64,000 nt of DNA. Source: Nipponacmea schrenckii (lineage: Eukaryota; Mollusca; Gastropoda; Lottiidae). The notes beneath the pieces were generated by a model, which saw nothing but the letters and a program-made list of their open reading frames with translations, was not told the origin of the DNA and made no database searches. Positions 50,046 to 64,000 of the stretch are shown here, in pieces. Within the stretch, counting starts at the first letter, position 1; each line of letters begins with the position of its first letter. Both the position numbers and the translations under genes were made by a program. The stretch is from NCBI GenBank assembly GCA_030562195.1, contig JAUJPP010000006.1, positions 124,001 to 188,000 on the forward strand, in the 5' to 3' direction.

Positions 50046-50726
50046 CATTTATTAAATCTAAAAGAACTTCCTTAAAATGATAATTATAAAATCTATACAT
50101 ACTTCTCAAAAATAGAATAAACTCTGGCAGTTCAAATCTCCAGTGAATCATGACTAAAATATAAAAATGGTTGGTCGAGAGAGTTTTATAAAGAATTTAT
50201 AACAATTTTAAGATATATTCTAACAAAGCACTAAAAAATGTTTACAGGTGTTATGAAACAATGCGTCAACAATAAATTGCATTATAATAATTAAAGGGAG
50301 ATAACTACTATTCTTATAGCTGGCTCCATTCAGCATTAAACATATATATAAATATATATTATGCAAAAAATGTCTTTGGTAGTTGATAAGTTATGGTATT
50401 AAGTATCCATTGTCGACATAATCAATTACATATGTTTGTTCTATATCGCCAGAAAGAGGGCAAATAGTGCATCAGAATTAGAAAACTTATTGTGATACAG
50501 CTATCCAATATTTCAGATTGCAACAAAGCTAGAAATTAATGTTTTACAACTATATAAGCATACCATGGCTAGATTCTGTCAAGAATATTTTTATAACTTT
50601 GACAAACAATATTCAAATAAAAATAAATTTCAAAAATTAAGTTAGTTATATGTTAATGTAAAGTTTAAATATTTTAAACAAAAATCATACAAAAACGATA
50701 AAAAAAAACTCGAGTATCACTTTCAG
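50046..50726. other. Non-coding, nothing recognised
   Basis: AT-rich spacer between the minisatellite and the candidate exon at 50727. Confidence 0.4.
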
Positions 50727-50857
50727 GTCGTTGTGTTCTTGGTATTGGAGGAATGTTTATAGTTTGGGCGATATTTACTGGAAACGGTAGCAATAGAAGT
50801 GATTTTAAAAACATGAATTATTATACACCTAAACAGGGAGTGAATCAAACATTTTAA
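50727..50857 (+). CDS. Candidate terminal exon with a single TM helix
   Basis: An acceptor (tatcactttcag) at 50715-50726 opens a phase-1 frame reading RCVLGIGGMFIVWAIFTGNG then SDFKNMNYYTPKQGVNQTF and TAA at 50855-50857. The hydrophobic LGIGGMFIVWAIF reads as one membrane helix near the end of a small protein, similar in layout to small mitochondrial membrane proteins. No upstream exon was found, and I cannot name it. Orientation is opposite to the neighbouring ATP-grasp gene, 230 bp tail to tail. Confidence 0.4.
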
Positions 50858-51089
50858 ACAGTCTTTTTTTTTATTCTGATTTGACAAAACTATATATCTA
50901 TAAACAACTCAACTATTCCAGCCGTAGTTCCAGGGATGAGCTCCCTGTGCACCCTGATAAAATAAAAGCAATATAATTTAATTCAATTCGTTATATAAGT
51001 ACTTGCCAAGAATCCCAGCACCATTCTTTTCCAGATCTTTAATCTGGCTATAATAGTATGGAATATATAACCAACAGAAAAAGTTATTT
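50858..51089 (-). other. Shared 3' region
   Basis: It contains the 3' flank of the ATP-grasp gene on the minus strand (candidate signals aataaa-like in 'gataaaataaaagc' on the plus strand only). No exon is seen. Confidence 0.3.
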
Positions 51090-52409
51090 CTAAAATTGAC
51101 GATGATCAGAGATCTGTTTTAACAACTGATTGGTTATTCTAGACGATTGTTGTTTCAATTCTTCACAAGAATCGGCTATCAGATGACAGCGACAAATTGT
51201 TCTACCATATTTATTATAATCTTGTTTCACGTAATCATCTTCATCAATATATAAATACACTGAAAACTTTCCGCCATGTTCTTTTTTCAGAAAAGCAATC
51301 TGGGAAAAATCCAAGATGTCTGTCGCTGGGCCGGAAACACATGTTTTTATCATAAAAGTTCCATAAAATTCGCGGGAAGTTACATTCGGGTGCCGAATTT
51401 TATTATCATACCCCAGAGCCACTGATAAAGCTGCCTGGAAACTGCTGGGTTGGTTCATGAAATTGTAAAGATTAAAAAGTGCCTGGGAAATTCTTTTGTT
51501 AATCTCGATAAGTTCGACGTCGACTTTCCCTGTTTTTGGGTCAGTTGTCACCCAAAGATCGACATTAAAAAACACAGATCTAAGATTTATATTAGAACAA
51601 AACTTTTGAACCAAATTTTCAACATTTTCCAGAACGTCTGAGGGAGTTGTTGATGGAGTATAACGGAGAAAATCACAAGGTACAGGCTTAGAGTAACTCA
51701 AACCGTCATAGTGTCCCCAGAGGTGAAAGGTGCCATCTTGGTCTACCCACCCCTCAGTCGCCATCATTTTGCTATCTGCCACAAATTCTTCGACTAAAAC
51801 CATATTTTTCATACTAAGAGGAAATTTCTTAATATCTAGATATTTTAGAAACATCGATTTGAACATATCTTGAACTTTATTTGAGGACTGTTTGATTTTA
51901 GAAATAGCTTGGATCATTTCGTTCTCGTTTCTAACAACACATTGTCCGTAACCACCAGCAAAATATGGCGGCTTGACGTAAGCTGGATACTTTATTTTTA
52001 CTTTCCAATCCTCATTATCAATATCGGCAGCAAAATACCAGAATTTATAATCTAACTTGGAGAATATTTTGGTGTAATATTTGTGGTAACAAATAAAACT
52101 GGATTCTATCTTACATCCTGGTAAACCGGTTTTTTCTCGGACTATTCCAGCAATCATTTGACCAAGATCACAATTTCCTATCACCAAATCAATCTTCTGC
52201 TCCTTGACATATCTGATGGCCTTTTCTATATAACCCACTATATCAAAATCTAAATCCTCGATAGTGTCCACATTCAGAAACCAGCCTGGTAAAGACTCCC
52301 CTTTGTCCATCAGATGGTGGAACTGATACTTGGTTGCTCCGAGGTGTTTTCTGTAATCTTTAGTCTGTTCTTCTGTCCTCAAAACAAACAAAATCTGTAT
52401 TCGTTTCAT
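51090..52409 (-). CDS. ATP-grasp domain ligase-like protein (439 aa, intronless CDS)
   Basis: ATP-grasp enzymes join a carboxylate to an amine or thiol through an acylphosphate. The start is the ATG at 52409. Residues 1-110 form an alpha/beta lead domain. KYPAYVKPPYFAGGYG (140-155) carries the ATP-binding Lys146 and the Gly loop. MVLVEEFV (203-210) is the adenine-side acidic motif. FFNVDLW (280-286) and VELIEINKR (298-306) supply the metal-binding Glu/Asn, the usual ExNxR with Lys in place of Pro. A C-terminal extension ends SDHRQF. The layout recalls carnosine-synthase/amino-acid-ligase type members, but the substrate cannot be read. The whole CDS is one exon; an acceptor (ttttttttag, AG at 52440-52439) lies 29 bases before the ATG, so a 5' UTR intron is likely. 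A truncated inverted copy is at 48017-48142. Confidence 0.85.
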   Translation of the reverse strand: MKRIQILFVLRTEEQTKDYRKHLGATKYQFHHLMDKGESLPGWFLNVDTIEDLDFDIVGYIEKAIRYVKEQKIDLVIGNCDLGQMIAGIVREKTGLPGCKIESSFICYHKYYTKIFSKLDYKFWYFAADIDNEDWKVKIKYPAYVKPPYFAGGYGQCVVRNENEMIQAISKIKQSSNKVQDMFKSMFLKYLDIKKFPLSMKNMVLVEEFVADSKMMATEGWVDQDGTFHLWGHYDGLSYSKPVPCDFLRYTPSTTPSDVLENVENLVQKFCSNINLRSVFFNVDLWVTTDPKTGKVDVELIEINKRISQALFNLYNFMNQPSSFQAALSVALGYDNKIRHPNVTSREFYGTFMIKTCVSGPATDILDFSQIAFLKKEHGGKFSVYLYIDEDDYVKQDYNKYGRTICRCHLIADSCEELKQQSSRITNQLLKQISDHRQF

Positions 52410-52579
52410 TTTCTTCAGATTCCAATATTTTAATTATTCTAAAAAAAATAAAAAATAATAATTTTTGTTAATCCAAATTAAGCCAGCACACTTTAATTAC
52501 ACTAAATGATGTTCTTTCCAAAAAAAGCTCGACAGTTCGCCATTTTTTGAGATATTCACAACTAAAAGTCATACTTGCA

Positions 52580-52865
52580 CAAATCAATTATGAAGGCGAG
52601 CGTTAACTCGTAAACTATCAACAAATACTTAGTTTGTGATATTAACATCTACTGGAAGCAAACGTTAACTAGCCTCTGCCAATAACTAACTTGTTTCTGA
52701 TATCAGCATCTAATAGAAGCAAACGTTAACTTGTCATCTACCAACTACTATCTAGTTTCTGATATCAACATCAAATGGAAGTGGACGTTAACTTGTCATC
52801 TACCAACAACTATCTAGTTTCTGATATCAGCCTCCGCTGGAAGCAAACGTTAATATGTCGTCTAT
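52580..52865. repeat. Minisatellite, ~65-bp unit, four copies
   Basis: 'gatatcaacatctactggaa' + 'gcaaacgttaacttgtcatc' + 'taccaa' repeats about four times with drift. It lies 5' of the ATP-grasp gene and could fall in its 5' UTR intron or promoter. Confidence 0.8.
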
Positions 52866-52984
52866 TTTAACTTTAAACCCTAACCCATTTAAATTCCAGA
52901 CATTTGACAGTGAAGATAGCTAGTCACAACCTAGAGTAAAACCAACTCACCCTAAACAATCCAACCTTGTCGTTCTTATCAGAA

Positions 52985-53205
52985 AATATTTAATGAGTGA
53001 GTTTAACGTCCTACTCTTCTACTCCTTATGGGGTAATGAAGACAGCCAACGCCATGTAGTGTGAAATGAGGGAAATCTAAGAAAAGACATTAGCCTAAGC
53101 CTACTCTTTCTGTGATTTTCAACTGTCGAGGAATCTTTAACACGCACAGCCTGTAGCACATGGGACTTCGTTTTATTGTCCCATCAATATGACTAGACGC
53201 CTTTT
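52985..53205 (+). repeat. SINE-like dispersed repeat, longest copy
   Basis: It carries 'gtttaacgtcctactcttct', 'atggggtaatgaagacagcc', 'ttttcaactgtcgaggaatc' and 'cacgcacagcctgtagcaca' in order, so it is the reference copy of the family described at 4310-4515, in reverse orientation. Confidence 0.7.
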
Positions 53206-54469
53206 CCATGTCAACCCCTCAGATTTACAACAGGATAGTCGGAAACAGACTAAAAATCCACAAGTCATAGAATATGAAGACACATGTAATAAAATAGGCT
53301 TCCTTTAATATGAACTTTGCAGAAACTCCAGTCATCATATTTTGAGTACATTGAATAAAAAATCTTCTGATTTATTTGAAATTCGAAGATTCGAAGGTAA
53401 AGTTGTTTACGGCATATCTGTAGCCAAGCCATGTCAAATAACGAATTTCTTAAATTATCCGTTTGAATGTATTCAACCACGAAAATCTTACAAAATATTT
53501 GAAGTATTGAAATGAAGCGTAGAAATAATTGTCCAAATAAAGAAAAGAAACGTATATGATTACCAGGTATGTTATGTAATATATTTTTGTTTGTTAAGTC
53601 TATAGTCACGATATATCATTCAAAGGCCAATAGGGAAAATTTCACGAGCAACTATTTTATTTATGAGTCTACTGTCAATATCCTATCATCAGCTATAAGA
53701 ATATATTTCATATGGCCTTTTTATGATTCGCCTACTAATTTATTGTTTGCCTAGATAAAGTATATATATTGAGAAAGTCAAGGTTGGGTGGTTGTATTGT
53801 ATTTGATAATAATCGATGTTGATAGTTCGACGTCTGAATACCAACTGTTGGCGGTCAAAAGACCAACAAACATGCTTAATATTTAATATCGGACATCAGT
53901 GTAAGGCAATTGGTTTTTGTTCTACCGTCAATGAGTTTAAGGCTACTAATTCCCATCAGTATAAACAAACTGATTAGAATTCGATTACTAACTAGCTAAT
54001 GTTGCTGAAGGCTAGTATTGATTGATTAATATTTGTGATGTATTACAGGGTTTGGTCACTTTTAATTGAACGGAGTGCAGAAGAGTAGGACGTAAAGCTC
54101 CATTCATTTGAATTTCATTTCGAGTTGCCTGATATTCAAGGGATTGTAAGAGGTTTCGGGGACACTGATACCATCAATTTACACAATTTCAATTTTCAGT
54201 CGGATGTCTAAAACTGAAACAAGGTGTTTGATAACCCTATTAATCGCAAACTACGCTTGTATCATATAATACAAATATACGATTATGCGATTAGTGACAA
54301 CATTTTTTTACAATTTTACAAATCAAATATTGCATTGAAATGGATTTCTGTGACGTTATAAATGATTTACCTCCAATTTTATCCCTTTCCCGAAACAAAT
54401 AAAATCTCGTGCACCTAGAGGGATGAATTTGTACTTAAAAAAGTACTTTAATAGATTTATAGGTTTATA
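53206..54469. other. Mostly unassigned, with two repeat pieces
   Basis: 53565-53715 matches 41862-42010. 54062-54125 is the terminal block of the SINE-like family ('gcagaagagtaggacgtaaa'). Otherwise nothing is recognised. Confidence 0.5.
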
Positions 54470-54812
54470 GGTTAAAGCGATACTGCGTCTTAGTTAAAAT
54501 CTTAGTTCTCATGAAAGGTCAATATGAGTATATATTCATTAGTGAACTTACCTGGTGTCATAAAGTAATAAAATCCCTTAAATTTTGGAAAACTCACAAA
54601 ACTTAGTAATTATTGGAAAACGCTTAATCTATTTATTAAGCGTTGTTCAATAATCAGATGCACCTTTTTGGATAATAACTAAGGTTTTTTTTGGTTTTTT
54701 TTTATGGCAGCAGATGTATATACCGATTTATATAATAAATATGCTCTTATAGGCCACGTTTAAAATGTTTAAATTTTAGGTACATTCCAAGACACAGTAT
54801 CCCTTTAACGCC
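54470..54812. mobile_element. MITE with TTAA-adjacent ends
   Basis: It starts 'ttaaagcgatactgcgtctt' and ends 'aagacacagtatccctttaa'. The ends are inverted repeats of about 18 bases inside TTAA, as expected for piggyBac- or Kolobok-type insertion. A more decayed relative is at 55215-55520 ('agtgatactgcattttagcc' to 'agacctaatatcccttt'). No coding potential. Confidence 0.65.
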
Positions 54813-55214
54813 CATCATATTTGCCAACCCTGCTCAATCTATATATATTTTTTTGTTCTTTGAGGTGGGGGGGCTATTTTTATTATTTAAAACAAACATT
54901 CACTTAAATCTGAACACTGTGGAATATTTTAGTGCTAGACTATTTACGCTATCCTAATAACAGGTATCCAGCCATGCTCGGAACTGTTCATATTTCTCAT
55001 TGTATTCTTGTATATTGTTTTATATAAATATTGTTAACCTAATATTATGGTTATTAATAAATGTCTTCACCTGATTATCTGTTTGAGTCATTTGTCTTAA
55101 AGTTAAACAAGCCCAACAGCCGAGGAAATGATTTAAACCAATCTACACTGTTGTACTGGCTTGTCATGGTGAATAGAATAAAATTTCTGGTTCTGTTAAT
55201 TCACAAATATTTCA
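54813..55214. other. Non-coding, nothing recognised
   Basis: AT-rich spacer between two MITE copies. Confidence 0.4.
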
Positions 55215-55520
55215 AGTGATACTGCATTTTAGCCTGAACATAAACTTTTAGTTCTCAAAAATGGGCTTCATGATTATATATATTCATCAGTGAACTTAAC
55301 TGGTGTCATAACGTAACAGAATCCTTTAAAATCTGGAAAACTCACAAAACTAAGTCATTTAAAAATCAAATTCATTTATGGATAATTACTTAGTTTTTTT
55401 ATATTCACTTATTTTGTTATGTTATTTATGGCAGCAGGTATATTTACTAATGAATATATACTCTTGTTGGCAAAGTTTAAAATTGTATGTTCATTAAGAC
55501 CTAATATCCCTTTAATATAC
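55215..55520. mobile_element. Decayed TTAA-end MITE copy
   Basis: The internal blocks 'gttctcaaaaatgggc', 'cagtgaacttaactggtgtc', 'ggaaaactcacaaaact' and 'ggcagcaggtatat' match 54470-54812 in the same order and orientation. Confidence 0.65.
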
Positions 55521-56204
55521 AATTTCTACCTTTACAGGTCATTAAAAATATATAAGGTGTGATAAATTAACTTAATAACACACTGCCCACCTAGGAAATT
55601 TTTGTGAAAACCACTTCGTCTTTTAACTGACTGTTAAGTATTAAATCGCACTCTTAAATATTGATTGTATCAATGGTAGGCATTTTCATAAACCCACGGT
55701 AATAATTTGGTATTTGAATTTCTTGTATTATGTATTTCTATGTTAAGTTATGTTGATGCACCACTACTCCAAGTATATATTACCTTACACACGCCCACTA
55801 TAGTTCTTATTATTGACCTTTCTTGATTTTTATACCGAACTGGTCTGATGACACTATGTTACCTTCAAACATTAGACAAATTATTGAGTTTCATCCGAAA
55901 AAAGAAAAACGTTTCTTAACTTTTTTCCTACTATTTTTCTGAGAATCGGAATAGCAAGGTTAAATTGGTACGTTAGTCTTTAAAGTCTGCGTTGTTAAAA
56001 ATATATAGCACTATATACTTAAAATTTGTATTAACAGTTGAAAATGTTTATCCGAAATTTTGAACTTTTTTCACTTTTTTTTAAGCGATACAGAAGGACA
56101 ATGCGTTTCTTTTCAATGTTAACTTACAACACACTCCACTTTAATAAACTCAGATATTCTAAAATAGTAGTACTATTTATAGGCTAATTTCAATCGAAAA
56201 ATAT
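55521..56204. other. Non-coding, nothing recognised
   Basis: AT-rich spacer before the duplicated segment. No exon is supported on either strand. Confidence 0.4.
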
Positions 56205-56847
56205 AAAAAAAATCCAAAAACTACTTTTCACAAATTATAGTTCAGTCTATATACTGTTTTGTCAAATATAAAGAACGTTATTAACTTACATGATCAAATA
56301 ATAATATATTAGCTCTGCCTTTCCAGTTTCTATACTGAACTGGTTTGAATTAATCCCACTGGACGTTGACACCTTTAATTGAAATAGTGAGTTGAATCAC
56401 CTATACGAAATAAGGTTACTCTCTTGTAAAATATGATTATAACTTGAGACGGTCCAATACTAATGTTAACCCTTTTCAACTGAACTGTTCTGTACTGAAA
56501 GTACTTTAGTGTATCTTCGCCTATCAATGATAGTCGTGATATGTTAGACGAATTATCTATTAATTATGTTAAGTTAAGTAAAACAGACCTGACATATAGT
56601 GACATGCGATGCTCCAATAATTTTAACAAATAAGATGTGCATATATGAAGACGTATAATTTACATCAACATAATAATAAAATAAAAAATAACAACCATCC
56701 CAGTTTCCCCTCTCTAAAGCTGCCCCCACACCCTAATGATTACAAGTTATGTTAATGTGTTTGGTTTCGAATAATGAAAGTGGTAATTAGTACCGAATAC
56801 GAACGCGTGAGAGTTGTAATTACAACTGTCATGTTTCCCTATCACTG

Positions 56848-57311
56848 GTGATTGGTTCCCTCTACGAAAACCTACGAATCACCCTTTTCCAAAAAGCCTC
56901 AAATGTTTGTCCAAATTTTAATGTTTTTAATACAGACGAGAAGTTGAGTTTTTTAATGTGCAATGAAATTATTTTACCTTTATTTGCCACTACCTTGCAT
57001 AAGATGTATTTGATAAGAAAAAACACCATTGTCTAGGAATTTTCAGTCGCTTTTATATGGATTTATTAGTTTAATTATTTTATGTATAGTAAGTTTTATA
57101 CTGTGATTTTTAAGTTATTTATCCCACAGGATGTAATCAATTTACTTAACTTCATATTTTTTTAGTCTTTTTTACCATCCTGAATGGAATATTAAAGTAA
57201 ACTTGTTTAAAATGACAGTGTCTCGTAAGCCTTAAAGGCTGGACATCCAAATTTTATGTATTCTTTTATGTAAATATTATTATGTATATGGATGTGTGAC
57301 ACTTTAATAAA

Positions 57312-57405
<94 letters not shown>
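56848..57405 (+). pseudogene. LINE 3' end with (ATT)n tail, copy 1
   Basis: 62 codons (SLYENLRITLFQKASNVCPN, NTDEKLSFLMCNEI) match the extreme C-terminus of invertebrate LINE ORF2s ('L.....L...EK..FLM.N'). A 3' UTR follows, then (TTA) repeats at 57311-57405. 5' truncated; RT absent. Confidence 0.65.
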
Positions 57406-57406
<1 letters not shown>

Positions 57407-57494
57407 GTGAGGACAATTTTTGTATAATAAAACTCATCAGAACATTTTGTAAATCATAACTATGGTCAATTTTATTTCGCCAAAGAAACGCCAA

Positions 57495-57540
57495 TGCAGA
57501 AGAGTAGGACGTAAAACTCCATTCATTTCATTTTAATTGA
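57495..57540 (-). repeat. SINE-like terminal block
   Basis: 'gcagaagagtaggacgtaaa' + 'actccattcatttc'. It is duplicated at 62778-62822 as part of the segmental duplication. Confidence 0.6.
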
Positions 57541-58716
57541 AAATCAAGTATAAATTAAGACATACCCCCACACACACAAATATTATATTATATTTTGTTA
57601 TATAAAACGTAATAATACCAAAATGTTATCGCTACTTGTTTCAGTAGTAAAGACATATATATTTTTTATGTTAGTGTTATTTTGTTATTTACTTGATTTA
57701 TATACGACTGTGGATCAGAAGCAAACTACTATAGTTATATAATATATATTGCATACTTAGCACCGATGGGCTGATATCATATGGAAACTATTTTTGTAGT
57801 ATTTTTATATAGCATCTCGTGTATTATGACACTGTAGAAACAGGAAAGGTTAGCAAACCCACAAAAGCTGTAATATCACATTACTTTGCGGTTTGCTGTT
57901 GTCACTATTCAATATTTTATCACCCTACATGATACGCTTCGATTCGTTAAAAATAAATGTTTTTAGGGGGGGGGGGCTTTGTAGCAAATTATTGGATTAC
58001 AGACTAAACTAAGAGTGAAGAAGACCGAATACAACTATGTGTTGGGTAAAGATTCCTGTATGTGAATTGAAACGTTGCAAAAATTAAAGGAAGGAGTAGT
58101 ATATCCATAATGGTGTTCTTATTATAATGTTCTATCTACATCTAAATGTCATTTAAGGATTATACAGAATACAACCGTTCTGTTTAATATCCGAACTACC
58201 TCTCAACTGAACCAATCTCACTAAATCTTGTCATCTTCTTTCATTGGTTGCATTTTAACAAAAGTGGATCTTTTATTTTGTTTATTTGATGTTTAACCCT
58301 TTTATAATCTTATAATAACCTTACATTGTCGTATATTAATCGTTGAATTATATTGTCCTCTCTTAGTTTCCATATATAGTTTATTACCAAACGCCTTTCG
58401 GCATATAAGTATTTTATAAATAACAAAATACATAATTCAAGTTTTCTAACTGAACTGATCTCTCTGGACCTAGACAATAACTGAGTTTGTTTTTATGTTG
58501 TTTTGGAAATAGGCTATAGTTTTAATCCTATTGTTTACCGGATTATAATACCGCAGTAGGTTTAATACTAGAACAATAGCTATTCGCAAATTGGGAACCC
58601 GCCCACGAGTCAATGGTTAGATTAATGAGTTTGAAGTGAGTTTCCTCCCCTGTCCATTCAGTTTCATTACTTTTGTCTTTGTGCTCAAAATGGTAGTTTA
58701 TTTCAATCTCTTGAAA

Positions 58717-60178
58717 AGTTATATTTCTTGATCTTATTTCATCATTTAGTACAATTTTCCTCAAATTTGCTTCTCTGGTATATGTATATAGTAGAGTTTA
58801 GGGTGGTTAGAAGGTCACTATTTAACATAAATTGTTGGCACAGAGTGAGGTAAGTGTCATTCTATAGATGGTATTTTCAAATTTCTTAAATTGAACACAG
58901 GGATGGAATTGGCTTCTAGCCCGTCTTGACAATTCAGTGACTCCTACTCGACCATCTTGACAAAGTCATGTTATTACCAACTTAATCTTAGACCCTAACT
59001 GAAATAGTTACTTTCTATTAATCACAGAAGTTTGGAAATGAAGTCGGGGAACAAATCGGAATCCTCGACAGAGAGCCTGTAAACTAAAGGCCATAATGTT
59101 TTCAGTCTGTCTGCTGTGGGTTATCAATGTGAACGGCCACAATCTGAGACTGAAGTTTAATTTTAAATATTGGTAAAACTAGAGACAATATAATATCAGT
59201 TGTTCGATTTCATTCGTCTATCTCGGCTGTCTATCCACATATTCAACAGTCTCCTACAGTGAGATAATGATATGTGATATCTGTCAGTCAAATCATCTTT
59301 TAAATCTTAACTTTAGCCTCATCCAAGTGGCGAAGAATTCATCTTCGGTTTCAATATTCTCACCGAGACTTCACTTCCGGCATAAATAAAGTAACGATGA
59401 ATAACGGTAATAATTCACACCTTGAGACAGAAATATAAGCCATGGTGAAGCAGTTAGTTCAAGAAAAAACTGAAGGTTATAGAAGTTACTTATTCTTTGA
59501 TTTCAGTTGAAAAGTCCAACGATCACCTGTTTAAGGGAGGTAATAAGACAACAAGGTTACAGCCAACTATCTGTTGAAGATTGGATTGTGTCAAAACTAA
59601 ATGACGATTAACTGACCTTAGTGTTGCTCTTATCTGTTAAGTTAATTATTTAATTTTGATATATTCATGGCCCTTTTTTTGCTCATGTTTGATAAGTTTT
59701 CTGATGTTAGTTAATATAACAGTCTCCAAAAATAATAGAGGGAGGTAACTATAAAATACAGACTACAGACTACAACTGAGTAGTTCATCCTTGCTATATT
59801 TTGTTTAATATTTTGTATACATTAGAAGTACTAGATGTTTGTTTCTCCCATTATTCAATGAAATTTAAGTAGTGTCTGAATTTGTTTTACCTTTACGCAT
59901 ATTTTAAAAGAAATTTTGAAGTGAATCCTAGGTTTTCTATGATTGTATAGCTGGGGTCCTCGAAACTTACATATATCGTATACAAAATTTAAATAACTAG
60001 CCACAATTGTATGATTAAAAGTGACTAATAAATAACTTGGAATGAGTAAACGACTGCCAAATTTTACGTAAGGAAGTGATTTCCAAAAAAAGAAATAAAA
60101 AATAAAATTAGGAAGTTAATCTCTTATTAATATTTGACAAATCTTACATCACTACATCAGGACTTTTTGTTAAAAATT
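58717..60178. other. Non-coding, nothing recognised
   Basis: No exon with paired splice sites and no repeat family was identified. A short open stretch at 59441-59509 (MVKQLVQEKTEGYRSYLFFD) has no support. Confidence 0.35.
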
Positions 60179-60303
60179 AATCAATTATTCAATCATAAAA
60201 AACAACATTGTCTATTAATATTATCAATTATTCAATCATAAAAAACAACATTGTCTATTAATATTATCAATTATTCAATCATAAAAAACAACATTGTCTA
60301 TTG
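60179..60303. repeat. Three tandem copies of a ~43-bp unit
   Basis: 'tcaattattcaatcataaaa' + 'aacaacattgtctattaata' + 'tta', three times, stopping at the left edge of the satellite-bearing MITE. Confidence 0.9.
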
Positions 60304-61354
60304 ACCGTTGTCTTATCAATTCCAATGCTCACACCAAGTTTCATTTAAATCCATTGAAAATTGTAGCTTCTATTTTGTCTACAACAAATATAGAGGCAGG
60401 GGCAATAACTCCAAAACTGTTTATCGCAAAATCGTCCAAATCGAACTTAACCGCCCTCTTATCAATTCCAATGCTCATACCAAGTTTCATTAAAATCCAT
60501 AGATAATTGTAGCTTGTAATTGTAGAAAATGAATTTTTACGCAATTTTACTTAGTCAAGGGCAATTACTCATAAACTATTCATCAAAAAATCGTCAAATT
60601 TGAATTTCTGATAAAAACTGTAGCCTATATCGTGGATATAACCCAAATTTGACGCGTTTTTACTAAGTCAAGGGCAATAACTCAAAATCTGTTCATGCGA
60701 TAATTTCCATTTTCGAACTTGACCGAGATATCATCAATATATACATGTATACCAAGTTTCATTAAGATCGGATAAAAACTGTAGCCTCTATTGTGGATAC
60801 AACCCAAATTTGACGCGTTTTTACTAAGTCAAGGGCAATAACTCAAAATCCCTTCATGTGAAAATTTCCATTTTCAAACTTGACCGAGATATCATCAATA
60901 TATACATGTATACCAAGTTTCATTAAGATCGGATAAAAACTGTAGCCTCTATTGTGGATACAACCCAAATTTGACGTGTTTTTACTAAGTCAAGGGCAAT
61001 AACTCAAAATCCGTTTTCCATTTTCAAACTTGACCGAGATATCATCAATATATACATGTATACCAAGTTTCATTAAGATCGGATAAAAACTGTAGCCTCT
61101 ATTATGGATACAACCCAAATTTGACGCGTTTTTACTAAGTCAAAGGCAATAACTCAAAATCCATTCACTCGATAATTTCAATTTTCGAACTTGACCGAGA
61201 TATCATAAATATATACATGTATACCAAGTTTCATTAAGATCGGATAAAAACTGTAGCCTCTATCGTGGATACAACAAATATGGACGGACCGACCGACGGA
61301 CGGACGGACGGACAGGGGCGACGGCAATATACGTCCACATTTCCATGTGGGCGT

Positions 61355-61357
<3 letters not shown>
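60304..61357 (+). mobile_element. MITE with expanded 160-bp satellite and 3' hairpin
   Basis: The left part matches 29230-29430. The middle has about four 160-bp units as in 28880-30605. The right end is 'gaccgacggacggacggac', 'gacaggggcgacggcaatat' and the hairpin 'acgtccacatttccatgtgg' + 'gcgtata', the same terminus as 2390-2755. It shows that the satellite and the MITE are one family. Confidence 0.8.

Positions 61358-64000
<2,643 letters not shown>

Larger units (their letters stand above)
56205..58716. repeat. Segmental direct duplication, copy 1
   Basis: It matches 61355-64000 base for base apart from scattered substitutions, a longer ATT tract in copy 2 and a ~45-base insertion in copy 2 after 'aaacgccag'. 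Copy 2 runs to the window end, so the full length is unknown. A minus-strand open stretch at 58764-58543 (KIVLNDEIRSRNITFQEIEI...) is interrupted by a stop in copy 2 and is not supported as a gene. Confidence 0.95.

Noticed and set aside
57207..57494. Poly-Asn ORFs (also 62455-62673)
   Set aside because: Translation of the (ATT)n tail of a LINE.
58543..58764. Minus-strand ORF of 73 codons
   Set aside because: The homologous copy near the window end has an in-frame stop, and no family is recognised.

Overview
This window is eukaryotic genomic DNA, AT-rich and dense in repeats. GT-AG introns, non-LTR and Penelope-like retrotransposons, PIF/Harbinger and Polinton/Maverick-type remnants, and tRNA-derived SINEs point to an animal. 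The styles of the EGF-like exon, the LINE C-termini and the 'ggcaataactc...accaagtttcatt' MITE/satellite suggest a lophotrochozoan, most likely a mollusc (inference; no species is claimed). A 500-N gap lies at 27276-27775.

Left third (1-22 kb), minus strand: the main finding. Eleven micro-exons of 27-69 nt, each a multiple of 3, open in phase 0 and bounded by AG/GT, lie in repeatedly duplicated intron sequence (21532 down to 3336). They lead in phase into three larger exons: a 44-codon helical exon (2948-2817), an exon ending in a transmembrane segment (946-730), and an EGF-like exon (457-332). The phase-1 junction between the last two rebuilds a cysteine codon. I read this as one minus-strand gene for a membrane-anchored EGF protein whose N-terminal region is built from micro-exon cassettes. 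Intron flanks are conserved between cassettes while most exon sequences differ. Its introns carry a Harbinger locus (intact three-exon MADF gene plus dead transposase), two LINE remnants, a tandem tRNA-SINE, an unclassified 2.5-kb DNA element with a target-site duplication, a 160-bp palindromic MITE and foldback elements.

Middle (22-45 kb): a 16-bp minisatellite; a 5'-truncated LINE; a degenerate Polinton/Maverick-type fragment (integrase tail, cysteine protease, repeated coiled coil); a LINE tail and the gap; a galactose-3-O-sulfotransferase gene cut by the gap; a 160-bp satellite array; a small three-exon orphan gene (31806-32733); minisatellites; three exons of BLOC1S4, a BLOC-1 subunit; a 40-bp intronic minisatellite ending in a duplicate of the orphan gene's last exon; a higher-order satellite; and a Penelope-like element with a GIY-YIG domain.

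Right third (45-64 kb): two tandem 1.48-kb poly(A)-tailed units, a truncated inverted copy of an ATP-grasp gene, a 36-bp minisatellite split by a MITE, a candidate single-TM terminal exon, an intact 439-aa ATP-grasp ligase-like gene (51090-52409, minus), MITEs, and a direct duplication (56205-58716 and 61355-64000) whose second copy abuts a satellite-bearing MITE. Host genes supported here: the micro-exon/EGF gene, the sulfotransferase, the orphan gene, BLOC1S4 and the ATP-grasp gene. They do not form an obvious pathway; BLOC1S4 belongs to the lysosome-related organelle biogenesis complex, and the sulfotransferase is expected in the Golgi.
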